A DNA stretch of 64,000 bases from Vreelandella titanicae BH1 (GTDB lineage Bacteria; Pseudomonadota; Gammaproteobacteria; Pseudomonadales; Halomonadaceae): the NCBI RefSeq assembly GCF_000336575.1, contig NZ_AOPO01000012.1, positions 1 to 64,000 on the forward strand, given 5' to 3'. This document shows positions 1-9,123 of this stretch, one piece after another; positions within the stretch are counted from its first letter, which is position 1, and each line of letters opens with the position of its first letter. The notes beneath the pieces were generated by a model. That model was not told the DNA's origin. It saw nothing but the letters and a program-made list of their open reading frames with translations, and did no database searches. The translations under genes were made by a program, and so were the position numbers.

Positions 1-1
1 T

Positions 2-3000
2 GAAGAAGACGGCACGCTGACCGCCGGTGCCGGTCAAGTCACCTTCACGCCGGGCAGCAACGACGCCGGCTACTACGCCTTTGACGGCGAGAACGTGGTA
101 CTGACCCAAGACGGTGTCGACGCCATCAACGCCGGCACCACGCTGCCCGCGGTGAGCCTCACCGCCACCGACAGCGACAACGCCACGGCAGAAGACAGCG
201 ACACCCCGAGCTACGTGGCCAACCCTGATGCGGTTGCTACGACAGGTGAAGGTCAAGAAGATAGTAGCGGTATTGATATCGAACTGTCAGGAGGCTTTCA
301 GAATGGCGATGGCACAATTTTGAGCTTCGTTATTCAGACGCTACCCGCTAATGGCACTTTGTACTTTGGCAATACGGTCGTTACCGAAGGTATGCCCATT
401 GATGCCACTGACAACAGTGCGACTTTAACCTTTGTTCCAGAAGCTGACTGGAGTGATAACAATGGTGATGGGAAAGTAACTTTTGATTATATAGCCATTG
501 ACGGTGAAGGTAATCAATCTGACCCAGCCACTGCGACTATTGACGTAACGCCAGTGACGGATATCCCAGATGTCGAATTGACCCTGACCGAGAGCACCAC
601 AAGCTCGCTGTATGCCGTGGATCTGTCCAATGTGTTGGATAACGCAGATGGCCAATCCGGTAATCCGGCAGGCTTTACCGTCACCGCATTTAAAGATGGG
701 CAAACAGGCGTTATTTCTATCAAGGAGACCGGCTCACCGACTGGTTTCGGTGTGGCAGGTTCAGCCAGCAATGGTGCAGACTCGGAAATTGGTAAAGGTG
801 AAGAGCTGCATATAGAGTTGGATACTCCGGCATCGTCGGTTACCTTCCAATTGGCGTGGCTTAATAATTACAACGAAACGGCTGTTTACGAAGTTCATTA
901 TGACGATGGATCGTCGGAGACATTTTCAGTCTTCGGCGGTAGTGATGGTATTGATCCTCCCAAGACTGTGGATGCGCCAGAGGGCAAGGCCATCACAGGA
1001 ATTGACTTTGGAACCGGTAGCGTTAATGAATCGACCAGCGACTATTTGTTGCATAGCTTTTCTTACGAGTCAGTTGCAAAGACTTACACTGTCGATATTA
1101 CCGCTGAGCCGTCGGATACCGACTTCTCGGAAAGCATCACCAGTTTGGTCGTCAAAACACCGGAAGGTGTAACCTTGTCCGGTGCGGAGAATCAGGGTAC
1201 TGACAATGGTATAACGAGCTGGGGCATTTCACTGGATGCCAACGGCGGGTTTACAAACTCGGTAGAAGTGGATCCCAACACTGGCATAGTCACAGTTAAA
1301 GGTCTGATATTATCGGTGCCGGATGACTTCACAGGTGACCTCACGGTTGAAGCCATAGCTACAGCGTATGATCCTGATGCAGCAACATCTGCTCAAGGCT
1401 CGGATAGTGAAACTATCGAAAACAACGGCCCAACATCCAGTGATGATTCAGTAACAATGCTGGAGGGAGCAGAATCTATAGTTCTTAGCGTTGATGACTT
1501 TGGTAACTATTCTGATCCGGATGGCGATTCTTTGGATAGTATTAGGATTGAGTCATTACCTGCTAGCGAAGTTGGTAAGCTTCAGTTAAATGGTAACGAC
1601 ATTGCGAGAGGCGAAGAAATAAGCGTTCAACAAATAGCTAGTGGTGAGCTGGCATTTATCCCTGCGAACGATGATACGGACTCAGACACTTCGTTTGAAT
1701 TCAGAGTGTCGGATGGCGGAGGCTGGTCTGAGCAAAGCTATACAACTACCGTCAATATCGATGCCGTTGCTGATAAACCAACTGTTGCCATCTCTCTTGG
1801 CGATGCGATGTCTGTCGATGAGACAGGCACCATTTCGGGTCAATCTAGGGAGTTTACTGAGCTACTTGGTGAAGAGCGTGGAGATGGCAATATACAGGGA
1901 ACGCCTAATTACAATTATTCTGAAGCTTCAACCCAAGTATTTGACTTTGGCACAGTGTTTGCTGGTCAACAAGTTACTGTCGATATGCCCGTGCTAATCC
2001 AAGGTAGCTGGAATAGTGGCTGGAATGTGTTTGATGACCGTTGGGTTGTCAGAGCAAATGGCGATGAAGAGTTTGTTTTTGATGATTATGGCTCTTCATC
2101 GAATTACAACCTTAACTTCGTTGATAATGTTTCAATTACCACGACTCTTGACAGTCAAGGAAGATTGACGCTGGAATTTAGTGCAGCAACAACAGAGACA
2201 TCTGAAACAGCGACTATTCAAGGTGCAACCGTTTCGGTTGGCTCTGTTGAAGTTACTGAGGTATCTGCTTATCAATATGCTGTTGATTTAACTGCTGCAC
2301 TTAGCGATACAGATGGCAGTGAGACCTTGAGTATTAAAGTCACAGGCGTACCCGAAGGTGGTGTGCTTAGTCAGGGGGCAGAACAGGGTGATGGCAGTTG
2401 GCTGATCGAAGTAGATCCGGGTGAGACCAGCTACAGCGGCAATGGTTTGACATTGACAGTACCTGTTGGTCAGGCGGGCGAAGATTTCCAGCTTTCCGCT
2501 GAAGCTATTGCGACCGAGTCTAATCCAGGCACCACGGATACAACGGTCGAAACATTAACTCGTTCAGCAACTGATTCGGCTGAAAGCAAAACTGTACCGA
2601 TACCGCCAGATAATACTGCTTCTGAGCCTGACGATAACAGCGGTGAACCTGAAGGCTCATGGGAAGGTTTCGAAAGTAACGATGATCATACATTGAATTG
2701 GTGGGATCCATCCGAGCCTTATAATTTAGGTGGGAACGCTACCAGTGTAGATATTGAGCTCCAAGGGTTCGGTGGGGTTTTCGACTCAGGGTATGTAGAA
2801 TTTTATGAGGACGGCAACTCTCTAGGCTATTCATACCTTTCCAAGGGGAGTAATAATGGTTCGTTTGAACAAACGTTCACTCCCGGCTTTGAATTTGATT
2901 CTGTTAAGGTCGTGCGTACCGGTGGAGAGTTCGAGATTAAAAGCCTGGCAGCTTATAACGCGACGCAGGCACAGCTGGTCGACGGCATTGTAGAAGGTGC

Positions 3001-4387
3001 GATGTACACCACCTCCTCCGGGCTTAGCGGTACTACCGATGAGAACGGTGCTTTTGAGTACCGTGACGGCGATTCGGTGACCTTTATGGTAGGCGATGTC
3101 GTGATAGGTACCGCCTCCGCGGAAGCCCTTGCCGATGGCAAAGTGTTCCTGCAGGAAATGGCGAATACCGAGCTGACTGACCTCAACAATGAGTACGTTG
3201 AGAATATGGCAGTGTTCCTGCAGTCGCTGGACGCGGACGGCATAGCCGATAACGGCATCACCATTACCTCCGCCATGAACGCCGCCTTTGAAGGCAGTAC
3301 GCTTGATTTGCGTAACGTTTCCGAGGCTGAGCTTAAATCGGCACTGGAGGGAGTTGGTGATAGCTACGTCACCGAAGAAGACGCCATGCAGCACGTGCGC
3401 GATATGCTTGAGAAGCATGCGGGGATTACCACCTTTGATGAACATACGGATGATTCAATCAAAACGGCGGTGCTCGCTCATGACGTGATCGACGGTCTGA
3501 CCTACCAAACCAGCAGTGGCTTGATCGGCGAACTCACCGATGGAATGTTTGCTTTTGACGAAGGTGACACCGTTGAGCTATTTGCTAATGGCCAGTTGGT
3601 CGCTTCGTTTGCCACTGCCGATATAGGTGACGATGGTCTCATCACCTTCGCTGAAGCAGGCTTCTTGATGAGTGCCGAAGAGCTTGACGCACTGATTAAC
3701 AGTGAAGAAGAAACTCAACCTTCTGTTGAAGGGGAGGAAGCGGTAGACGAGCCAGAGCCGACAGACGACACCACTGTTGACGATGCTGAAGACATCGATG
3801 AGGAAGAAAGTCGTGACGATAACATTACAAATGACGATACCTCTTCAAGCGATAAGGCGTCAGAAGATGAGAGTGAAGAAGAAGTCGTTGAAGAAGGTGT
3901 AGCGACACCTGATGACGAGCAGAGTCAGGATGATGCTCTAACGCAGGGTGATGAACTAGCGCAAGAAGAAGTGCTGGCTGACAATGATGAAGTCACTAAC
4001 GTTGCTCCAGCAACACCAGGGGATGAAAAAGAGGAACCGGAAAGTAGCGGTAATGGCTATTCGTTGCTAGAAGATGACGAGACGCTGTTTACCTTGAACG
4101 ATGATTCAGAGAATGCAACAACACCAGTCCCCGCGAGTGAGTTGCAGACTAGCGAATCTGAAGGTGATATCGAGGCTTCACTAAGTGAGAGTGAGTTGTT
4201 CTCCAGTGATGAAGACGAAAGCGTTGATAGCCTGCTGCCGCCTTCTGAAAGTGGTGAAGAGAAAGCCAAGCCTGCTCCTGATGCGCCGCAAGAAAGCACT
4301 GTGTCGACTGAAGTGGAACCGGCGGGTGGGCATACTGATTATGTGAAACTACATAATGACCATGCTACCAGTAACTCTGATATTTAA
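2..4387 (+). CDS. Giant surface adhesin (LapA-like), C-terminal part; 5' end outside window
   Basis: The reading frame is open from base 2, so the gene starts upstream. It encodes a modular, acidic, beta-rich secreted protein in which I saw no cysteine. By base position: the end of a GC-rich repeat (to about 225), a cadherin/Ig-like module (about 220-560), a beta-sandwich-like region (about 560-1070), a DTD-S-E type repeat (about 1080-1420), a second cadherin-like module (about 1430-1790), further beta domains (to about 2960), two related modules carrying YTTSSGLSG and YQTSSGLIG (about 2980-3350 and 3480-3700), and an Asp/Glu/Ser-rich tail (3710-4387). I saw no RTX nonapeptides. The downstream lapD and lapG genes suggest it is a retained adhesin released by LapG. 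Its LapG-cleavable N-terminus would lie outside the window. Family role is inferred from architecture and neighbours. Confidence 0.85.
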   Translation, partial: EEDGTLTAGAGQVTFTPGSNDAGYYAFDGENVVLTQDGVDAINAGTTLPAVSLTATDSDNATAEDSDTPSYVANPDAVATTGEGQEDSSGIDIELSGGFQNGDGTILSFVIQTLPANGTLYFGNTVVTEGMPIDATDNSATLTFVPEADWSDNNGDGKVTFDYIAIDGEGNQSDPATATIDVTPVTDIPDVELTLTESTTSSLYAVDLSNVLDNADGQSGNPAGFTVTAFKDGQTGVISIKETGSPTGFGVAGSASNGADSEIGKGEELHIELDTPASSVTFQLAWLNNYNETAVYEVHYDDGSSETFSVFGGSDGIDPPKTVDAPEGKAITGIDFGTGSVNESTSDYLLHSFSYESVAKTYTVDITAEPSDTDFSESITSLVVKTPEGVTLSGAENQGTDNGITSWGISLDANGGFTNSVEVDPNTGIVTVKGLILSVPDDFTGDLTVEAIATAYDPDAATSAQGSDSETIENNGPTSSDDSVTMLEGAESIVLSVDDFGNYSDPDGDSLDSIRIESLPASEVGKLQLNGNDIARGEEISVQQIASGELAFIPANDDTDSDTSFEFRVSDGGGWSEQSYTTTVNIDAVADKPTVAISLGDAMSVDETGTISGQSREFTELLGEERGDGNIQGTPNYNYSEASTQVFDFGTVFAGQQVTVDMPVLIQGSWNSGWNVFDDRWVVRANGDEEFVFDDYGSSSNYNLNFVDNVSITTTLDSQGRLTLEFSAATTETSETATIQGATVSVGSVEVTEVSAYQYAVDLTAALSDTDGSETLSIKVTGVPEGGVLSQGAEQGDGSWLIEVDPGETSYSGNGLTLTVPVGQAGEDFQLSAEAIATESNPGTTDTTVETLTRSATDSAESKTVPIPPDNTASEPDDNSGEPEGSWEGFESNDDHTLNWWDPSEPYNLGGNATSVDIELQGFGGVFDSGYVEFYEDGNSLGYSYLSKGSNNGSFEQTFTPGFEFDSVKVVRTGGEFEIKSLAAYNATQAQLVDGIVEGAMYTTSSGLSGTTDENGAFEYRDGDSVTFMVGDVVIGTASAEALADGKVFLQEMANTELTDLNNEYVENMAVFLQSLDADGIADNGITITSAMNAAFEGSTLDLRNVSEAELKSALEGVGDSYVTEEDAMQHVRDMLEKHAGITTFDEHTDDSIKTAVLAHDVIDGLTYQTSSGLIGELTDGMFAFDEGDTVELFANGQLVASFATADIGDDGLITFAEAGFLMSAEELDALINSEEETQPSVEGEEAVDEPEPTDDTTVDDAEDIDEEESRDDNITNDDTSSSDKASEDESEEEVVEEGVATPDDEQSQDDALTQGDELAQEEVLADNDEVTNVAPATPGDEKEEPESSGNGYSLLEDDETLFTLNDDSENATTPVPASELQTSESEGDIEASLSESELFSSDEDESVDSLLPPSESGEEKAKPAPDAPQESTVSTEVEPAGGHTDYVKLHNDHATSNSDI

Positions 4388-4400
4388 TCAGTCGTACAAT

Positions 4401-4431
4401 CAACAAGGCCGCCCACAGGGCGGCCTTGTTG
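4401..4431 (+). terminator. Rho-independent terminator after the adhesin
   Basis: A perfect 14-bp stem (4401-4414 with 4418-4431) closes a 3-base loop, 13 bases after the adhesin stop codon. The 3' side is T-rich but has no long T-run. Confidence 0.8.
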
Positions 4432-4491
4432 TATTAATGCTTTAATTACCTTTCGCAATACTTGAGCGCGTTTACTTACAGAGGACAGGTC

Positions 4492-4812
4492 ATGCTCTAC
4501 ACCAAACGTAATACATCCGGCGAGATCCTGATGCTCAGCAAAGAGCCAACGTCAGAGTGTAACGAAACGATTGATCCTGATTCACCTGAGGTACTGGCTT
4601 TCCTTGCTGATCAGCCAGGATCCTCAGCACACTTTATAGCGTCTGACTTAGCGTTTGTGAGGGTGGTAGAAGATATTCTTGAGGTGTTACTAAACAAGGG
4701 AGTCATCACTTTCACTGACCTGCCTGAAGCTGCACAGGCTAAAGTGATGGAGCGTAAGTCCTTGCGGGTTAAAAATGATGTAGGCTTGCTAAGCGACGAC
4801 GATACTATCTAG
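4492..4812 (+). CDS. Small conserved protein of unknown function (106 aa)
   Basis: I do not know its function. The start at 4492 is preferred because a GAGGA ribosome binding site lies at 4481-4485; an in-frame TTG at 4462 would add 10 residues without such support. The product begins MLYTKRNTSGEI, is acidic, has no signal peptide or membrane segment, and carries a hydrophobic middle (residues about 50-70) that looks helical. Similar small proteins in Pseudomonas and Halomonas have, from memory, been annotated as tryptophan synthase beta-like; I see no PLP-enzyme motif that would justify that name. It lies between the adhesin terminator and lapD, convergent with lapD. Confidence 0.75.
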   Translation: MLYTKRNTSGEILMLSKEPTSECNETIDPDSPEVLAFLADQPGSSAHFIASDLAFVRVVEDILEVLLNKGVITFTDLPEAAQAKVMERKSLRVKNDVGLLSDDDTI

Positions 4813-4823
4813 AGTCGTCGTCG
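4794..4823. terminator. Hairpin between convergent genes (possible bidirectional terminator)
   Basis: Arms CGACGACGA (4794-4802) and TCGTCGTCG (4815-4823) form a 9-bp stem around a 12-base loop. It spans the stop codon of the small gene and faces the 3' end of lapD. There is no T-run on either side, so terminator function is only possible. Confidence 0.35.
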
Positions 4824-4837
4824 ATTGCGTTTATGCG

Positions 4838-6739
4838 TTAAAGACGTACGCCTGGTCCGGTGGCTCCATCGACACCCACGCGGAACAGGCAGGCTATTTC
4901 CTCATCGTCTGCAACGCCTTCCCCTATCACCTGAATGCCCAATGAATGGCAGAGCGTAGCCATGCCGCGGACAATGGTTTGCTGCTCATTTGAAGCATGC
5001 AGTTGGTGAATAAGACTGCTATCCATTTTTAAGTAAGCAAGACCCACATCGTGTAAATCTGCAAGTTTGGTGAATTCTGCCCCCACATGCTCTATACCAA
5101 ACGTGCAACCAAGGGGCCGTAAGGCGGTACAAAGCCCCCGTAAGCTACCAATCGCGTGCGTGCTAAGCGTGGCGGGCACTTCAAAGCAGAGCTGCTTGGC
5201 CAATAGTGGGTGTGCTGCCAACAGAGTCCGTAGCTCGTTAACGAACTGTGTATTAGTGATCGATGCCGCAGAGAGGTTAATGCCTACCGGCTTTAGATCA
5301 TCTTCTAGATTAGCGAGCGCTTTTTTGACCACGGCTAAATCAAGTGCAGGCTCCATCTCAAAGCGGGTGATCCAGGGAATAAAGACTCCGGCGGTTTGCC
5401 ACTCCCCACCTAGCAGTAAGCGAGCCGGGCATTCGTAATGGATGATGTCTCCGTGAGCGTCTACTACCGGGAAGTACGCTAACTCAGGGCCAATCAGGAT
5501 TGCTGCTTCCAGTGCATTTCGCCATTCGGCATGGCTGCTGTAGAGTGAAATACGCTTGCGCTGACGCACGACTACCTGTTCAAAGGACGTTAGGCTTTCG
5601 GCTTGTGCCAAAGCGTCATCCAGGGTGGCTAACAGTGTGCCGCGATCATCATGTGGAGCATAAGGAACAATCGCCGTTGGTAGATAAATCTCCACGTCGG
5701 GCTGCGTGGCGGCTACCTCGGCTAACGCTGCCATCACCTGAATTCGAAGCTCCTCTACATCATCCATAAGCGGCAGCATAAAGATAAAATCGCTGCCGTT
5801 AAGGCGGCCTACCATTGGTTCTGCCGACGCGCTGTCCAATTGCCCCAACTGGGTAACCAGCGTATTTAATAGTTGGTCTGTGGCAGCGTAGCCGAGCTGC
5901 TCATTGAGTGACTCTAATGCCTGTACGCGAACCATGATCAACATGCCCGTTGCGCGGGCATCTTCACTGCCCAATTGAGACGAAAGCTTACCCATAAACA
6001 CGTCGCGATTCAGCGCACCGGTGACTCGGTCATGCTGTAAATGGCGGCGTAACTCGTCCAGCTTATGGCTTTCATGACTGAGCATCTGATGGACATTGGC
6101 AGAAAGCACGTTCATTGCTTGAGTGACTTGGCGTAACTCCAGCGTGCGTGGCTCCTTAATAGTGGTAAACCGCCGCGCACTGATATCTTGCGCCTGAGTG
6201 ACGACGCGGGAAAGGGGGTGCTTAATACCACGAACGATCACGGTAGCAATCGCTAAACTAATCACTCCGGCAAGTAAAAACCAAGCAGCGAGTTCCAGCA
6301 TGCTGCGCCATAAAGAGGTGTAGGCAAAACTGTGTTGGCTCTCAAGCTCCAACGTACCGTACTGTCGCCAGCCATCTTGAATCGTCGCGGTGCCGTTGGG
6401 CACATCAAACTCAATAAGCTGACGAAACCAGGCGGGCACATCGCCACTATACTCTTCGGCGGAGCGTTCAATAAGTACGCTATCGTCCGTATCGCGCAGG
6501 GTGATTCGGCGGTAGTAGCCGGTGTCAAATTGAGCTGCGATTAACAGTTCGAGGGTGACAAGGTCTTTATCGAGCTGGCTCATTGAAAGCGCCAGAGCGG
6601 TAGCATTGTCAGCGTTCTTAATGCGCACTTCCTGTTCGATATAATCGCGGCTAGTGGTAATACTAATGGCAAGACTACCAATGAACGACAGCAGCAGCAG
6701 GGCGATAATGGCAATCCAAAGTTGTTTGATAAGTGACAT
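4838..6739 (-). CDS. lapD: LapD-like c-di-GMP receptor (degenerate GGDEF-EAL, inner membrane)
   Basis: A 633-residue inner-membrane protein. It has an N-terminal membrane segment (residues about 7-28), a periplasmic LapD/MoxY-type sensor region (to about 148), a second membrane segment and HAMP region (about 150-225), a GGDEF-like domain and an EAL-like domain. The GGDEF signature is degenerate (NGSDF, about residue 308) and the EAL motif reads ECPAR, so neither enzymatic activity is expected. This is typical of LapD, which binds c-di-GMP and sequesters the LapG protease when levels are high. Start chosen at an ATG preceded by AGGAA. It lies 14 bp downstream of lapG in the same orientation, so the two are probably co-transcribed. 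Confidence 0.92.
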   Translation of the reverse strand: MSLIKQLWIAIIALLLLSFIGSLAISITTSRDYIEQEVRIKNADNATALALSMSQLDKDLVTLELLIAAQFDTGYYRRITLRDTDDSVLIERSAEEYSGDVPAWFRQLIEFDVPNGTATIQDGWRQYGTLELESQHSFAYTSLWRSMLELAAWFLLAGVISLAIATVIVRGIKHPLSRVVTQAQDISARRFTTIKEPRTLELRQVTQAMNVLSANVHQMLSHESHKLDELRRHLQHDRVTGALNRDVFMGKLSSQLGSEDARATGMLIMVRVQALESLNEQLGYAATDQLLNTLVTQLGQLDSASAEPMVGRLNGSDFIFMLPLMDDVEELRIQVMAALAEVAATQPDVEIYLPTAIVPYAPHDDRGTLLATLDDALAQAESLTSFEQVVVRQRKRISLYSSHAEWRNALEAAILIGPELAYFPVVDAHGDIIHYECPARLLLGGEWQTAGVFIPWITRFEMEPALDLAVVKKALANLEDDLKPVGINLSAASITNTQFVNELRTLLAAHPLLAKQLCFEVPATLSTHAIGSLRGLCTALRPLGCTFGIEHVGAEFTKLADLHDVGLAYLKMDSSLIHQLHASNEQQTIVRGMATLCHSLGIQVIGEGVADDEEIACLFRVGVDGATGPGVRL

Positions 6740-6753
6740 CGTGCCAATTCCTC

Positions 6754-7455
6754 TTAAATGAAACCCTGGGTTTGCATACGTTCAATGACGCTGCGCCAGC
6801 GTGATAGCCGAGCCAATGGGTCTGCGCGGGATTCAGAAGAACCACCTGCCCAAAGTCCATCGCTATTAAAACTAAACAGTGGGTCGAGATCAGTACGCTG
6901 AGAGGCAGGGGTGATAGACGGTACAATATTGTCTAGCACCAACGGTTCTGCATCTGGGGTCGAGTAATAGCCTAGCACCATGTGGGCTTGGGTAATTTGA
7001 CTACGCCCAATGCGCGCACGGACATAAATCATGCGTAGGTACTGACTAGTAATGCCTAATTGTTTAAGGGTAATGTACTTGGCAATGGAGTAATCCTCGC
7101 AATCTCCCTGGCCTTTACCCATTGCTTCCAAAGGCGTAGCCCAATAATCCTCTTGCCCCCACACCTGGATATCGTCAATCCACCGGATGCGGCGATTAAA
7201 GAAGTCATTAACCCCACGCAGCTTGGCTTGAACGTCTTGGTTTTGTAGCTGTTGAAGCAGGTTAAACCACTCCTCTAATACGGACAAACCAGCCTGCCCA
7301 TACTGTTGCTGCATGCTTTGGCGTAGGCGTTGTGGATCAAACGCTGCGGCAGGCGTTGGATGAATGCCAAGACCTGCGCCTAACCAAAGCGCGCCGACTG
7401 TTGCTAAGAACTGTCGACGCGAGAATGTAGGAGTGTGATGCGAGGATGCAGGCAT
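6754..7455 (-). CDS. lapG: LapG-type periplasmic cysteine protease (transglutaminase-like)
   Basis: A 233-residue bacterial transglutaminase-like cysteine protease (BTLCP family). The catalytic triad is visible: Cys119 in GQGDCEDYS, His158 in QAHMVLGYY and Asp175 in LVLDNI. LapG cleaves the N-terminal region of LapA-type adhesins in the periplasm and is restrained by LapD. The N-terminus carries SRRQFLATVGA (Arg13-Arg14) followed by a hydrophobic stretch and Ala-rich end, which looks like a twin-arginine signal rather than an ordinary Sec signal. It forms an operon-like pair with lapD; the likely substrate is the adhesin at the left edge. Confidence 0.92.
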   Translation of the reverse strand: MPASSHHTPTFSRRQFLATVGALWLGAGLGIHPTPAAAFDPQRLRQSMQQQYGQAGLSVLEEWFNLLQQLQNQDVQAKLRGVNDFFNRRIRWIDDIQVWGQEDYWATPLEAMGKGQGDCEDYSIAKYITLKQLGITSQYLRMIYVRARIGRSQITQAHMVLGYYSTPDAEPLVLDNIVPSITPASQRTDLDPLFSFNSDGLWAGGSSESRADPLARLSRWRSVIERMQTQGFI

Positions 7456-7541
7456 GAGTCGCCGTTAGTAACCGCCAAATAGGGCTTAAGATTACAAGCT
7501 GACGAGTGGAAGTGCTACACCTCTCAGTCAAAAGGCTGAGG

Positions 7542-8246
7542 TTATTGAACCGCTGCCTGATGCGTGGTTTCTAATAGGGGTTCAATTAGCGGCTCAAGTT
7601 CGGGCCATACATTGTCGAGGATAATCGGCTGAGCATCGGCGGTAGGGTGAATGCCATCGCTCTGCATTAACGCCTCGTTCAGGGCGATATCCTCCAATAA
7701 AAAAGGCACTAGGGAAACGTCATACTCTTCCGCCAGCGAGTGGAAAACCCCGGTGAAGGCGTCTCGGTACGCTTGGCCATAGTTAGGCGGGATATCGATC
7801 CCCAGTAGCAGCACCTGAGCACCAGCGTCTTGGCTCTGCTCAATCATACTGGCTAGGTTTGCCTGCATTTGATTGGGTGATAAGCCGCGTAGACCATCGT
7901 TGCCGCCCAGCTCAATGAGAACAATATCCGGCTCCCGCTGTCCGAGAAGGTCAGTGAACCTTTGTAATCCTCCAGACGTCGTTTCACCACTAATGCTGGC
8001 GTTAATGACTTGGGCATCATCTCCCAAGCGTTCTTCCAGTAGGTTCACCCAGCCCTCATCACGCTCTATGCCGTAAGCGGCGCTTAAGCTATCACCCATC
8101 ACCAGCAGGGTGGGGCCCGGGTTTGTGTCTGCGTTGACAGGCTCTGCGTTGATAGACGATGAGGCAAAGGTGACTATCAGCAGCACCAGCCATCCGGTTA
8201 CCATGCGGTTCAGTCCATGCCATGCCATAGGGATGCCACGCTTCAT
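7542..8246 (-). CDS. tesA: Periplasmic GDSL esterase / acyl-CoA thioesterase I (TesA-like)
   Basis: An SGNH-hydrolase of 234 residues with an N-terminal signal peptide (hydrophobic stretch about residues 14-33). Block I holds the nucleophile Ser53 in VMGDSLSAAYG. Block III is LGGNDGLRG. The catalytic Asp and His sit in DGIHPTAD near residue 200. E. coli TesA hydrolyses acyl-CoA, lysophospholipids and aryl esters in the periplasm. Met7 is an alternative start. The gene is divergent from a YbbA-type ABC ATPase, the same arrangement as tesA-ybbA-ybbP in enterobacteria, which supports the call. Confidence 0.9.
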   Translation of the reverse strand: MKRGIPMAWHGLNRMVTGWLVLLIVTFASSSINAEPVNADTNPGPTLLVMGDSLSAAYGIERDEGWVNLLEERLGDDAQVINASISGETTSGGLQRFTDLLGQREPDIVLIELGGNDGLRGLSPNQMQANLASMIEQSQDAGAQVLLLGIDIPPNYGQAYRDAFTGVFHSLAEEYDVSLVPFLLEDIALNEALMQSDGIHPTADAQPIILDNVWPELEPLIEPLLETTHQAAVQ

Positions 8247-8322
8247 GTCTTATTCCTCAAGTTCAAACTCTTCAAGTTCAAGCTCCTCAGATAAAGCTGC
8301 CAATGCTGCTACGGATATATCC

Positions 8323-9123
8323 ATGTCGAGCGAGGCATCCCAAGGTGAGCGCCAAGCTACTACCGACAACCAAGCGGTAGCCGATGTTCCCCGCGGCACT
8401 GTTAGGCAAGCCGTGCTGCACGCTGACAAGCTTTCTAAAAAAGTCACCAGCGGTGAACGCTCGCTCACCATCTTACACGACCTGTCGCTGAGCGTAGCGG
8501 CGGGAGAGAGCGTAGCGATTCTGGGTAAGAGCGGTGCGGGTAAATCAACGCTTTTGGGGCTATTAGCGGGTCTTGATACGCCAAGCGACGGTGAACTAAC
8601 GCTGTTTGGACACGCATTAAGCCGTTTGGATGAAGATGGTCGAGCAGCGCTGCGTGCCGGACGAGTAGGCTTTGTGTTCCAGAACTTTCAATTGCTGCCC
8701 ACTTTGAGCGCGCTTGAAAACGTCATGTTGCCCCTTGAATTATCGCCCCGCGCCGGAGAGACGCAAACCGCTGCTCAGTGGTTGGAGCGTGTTGGGCTTG
8801 GTGAGCGAGTGAACCACTTACCCAAACAGCTTTCCGGCGGCGAGCAGCAGCGCGTTGCCGTGGCGCGTGCTTTCGTGACCGACCCCGAGCTGGTATTTGC
8901 TGATGAGCCCACCGGCAACCTGGATCCGGATACCGGTGGGCAAGTCATAGATCTGCTCTTCCAGCTCAACCATGAGGCGGGCACTACGCTTATTCTGGTT
9001 ACTCACGACCACGCCTTGGCGCGGCGCTGCGATCGCTGTTTGCGGTTAGATCATGGCAAGTTAGAAGCCGTACTTGAAAACATCGTGCCAACTGCCGCTT
9101 CGATTGATGAGGGCGCGCAATGA
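8323..9123 (+). CDS. ybbA: ABC transporter ATPase, YbbA/LolD-like
   Basis: A cytoplasmic ABC ATPase with Walker [10 protein letters not shown]-loop VFQNFQLLP, signature [14 protein letters not shown], Walker B LVFADEP and the switch histidine in VTHDH. It partners the FtsX-like permease that follows with an ATGA overlap (9120-9123). The start is uncertain. ATG 8323 gives 266 residues, leaves a 76-bp gap to tesA and is closest to family length (about 230). ATG 8245 would add a Ser-rich stretch and overlap the tesA start on the palindrome CATG. No strong ribosome binding site decides. The substrate of YbbA/YbbP systems is not firmly known. Confidence 0.88.
   Translation: MSSEASQGERQATTDNQAVADVPRGTVRQAVLHADKLSKKVTSGERSLTILHDLSLSVAAGESVAILGKSGAGKSTLLGLLAGLDTPSDGELTLFGHALSRLDEDGRAALRAGRVGFVFQNFQLLPTLSALENVMLPLELSPRAGETQTAAQWLERVGLGERVNHLPKQLSGGEQQRVAVARAFVTDPELVFADEPTGNLDPDTGGQVIDLLFQLNHEAGTTLILVTHDHALARRCDRCLRLDHGKLEAVLENIVPTAASIDEGAQ

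Noticed and set aside
2831..3445. 204-residue open frame on the minus strand within the adhesin
   Set aside because: It lies wholly opposite the adhesin frame, has no domain resemblance and no ribosome binding site.
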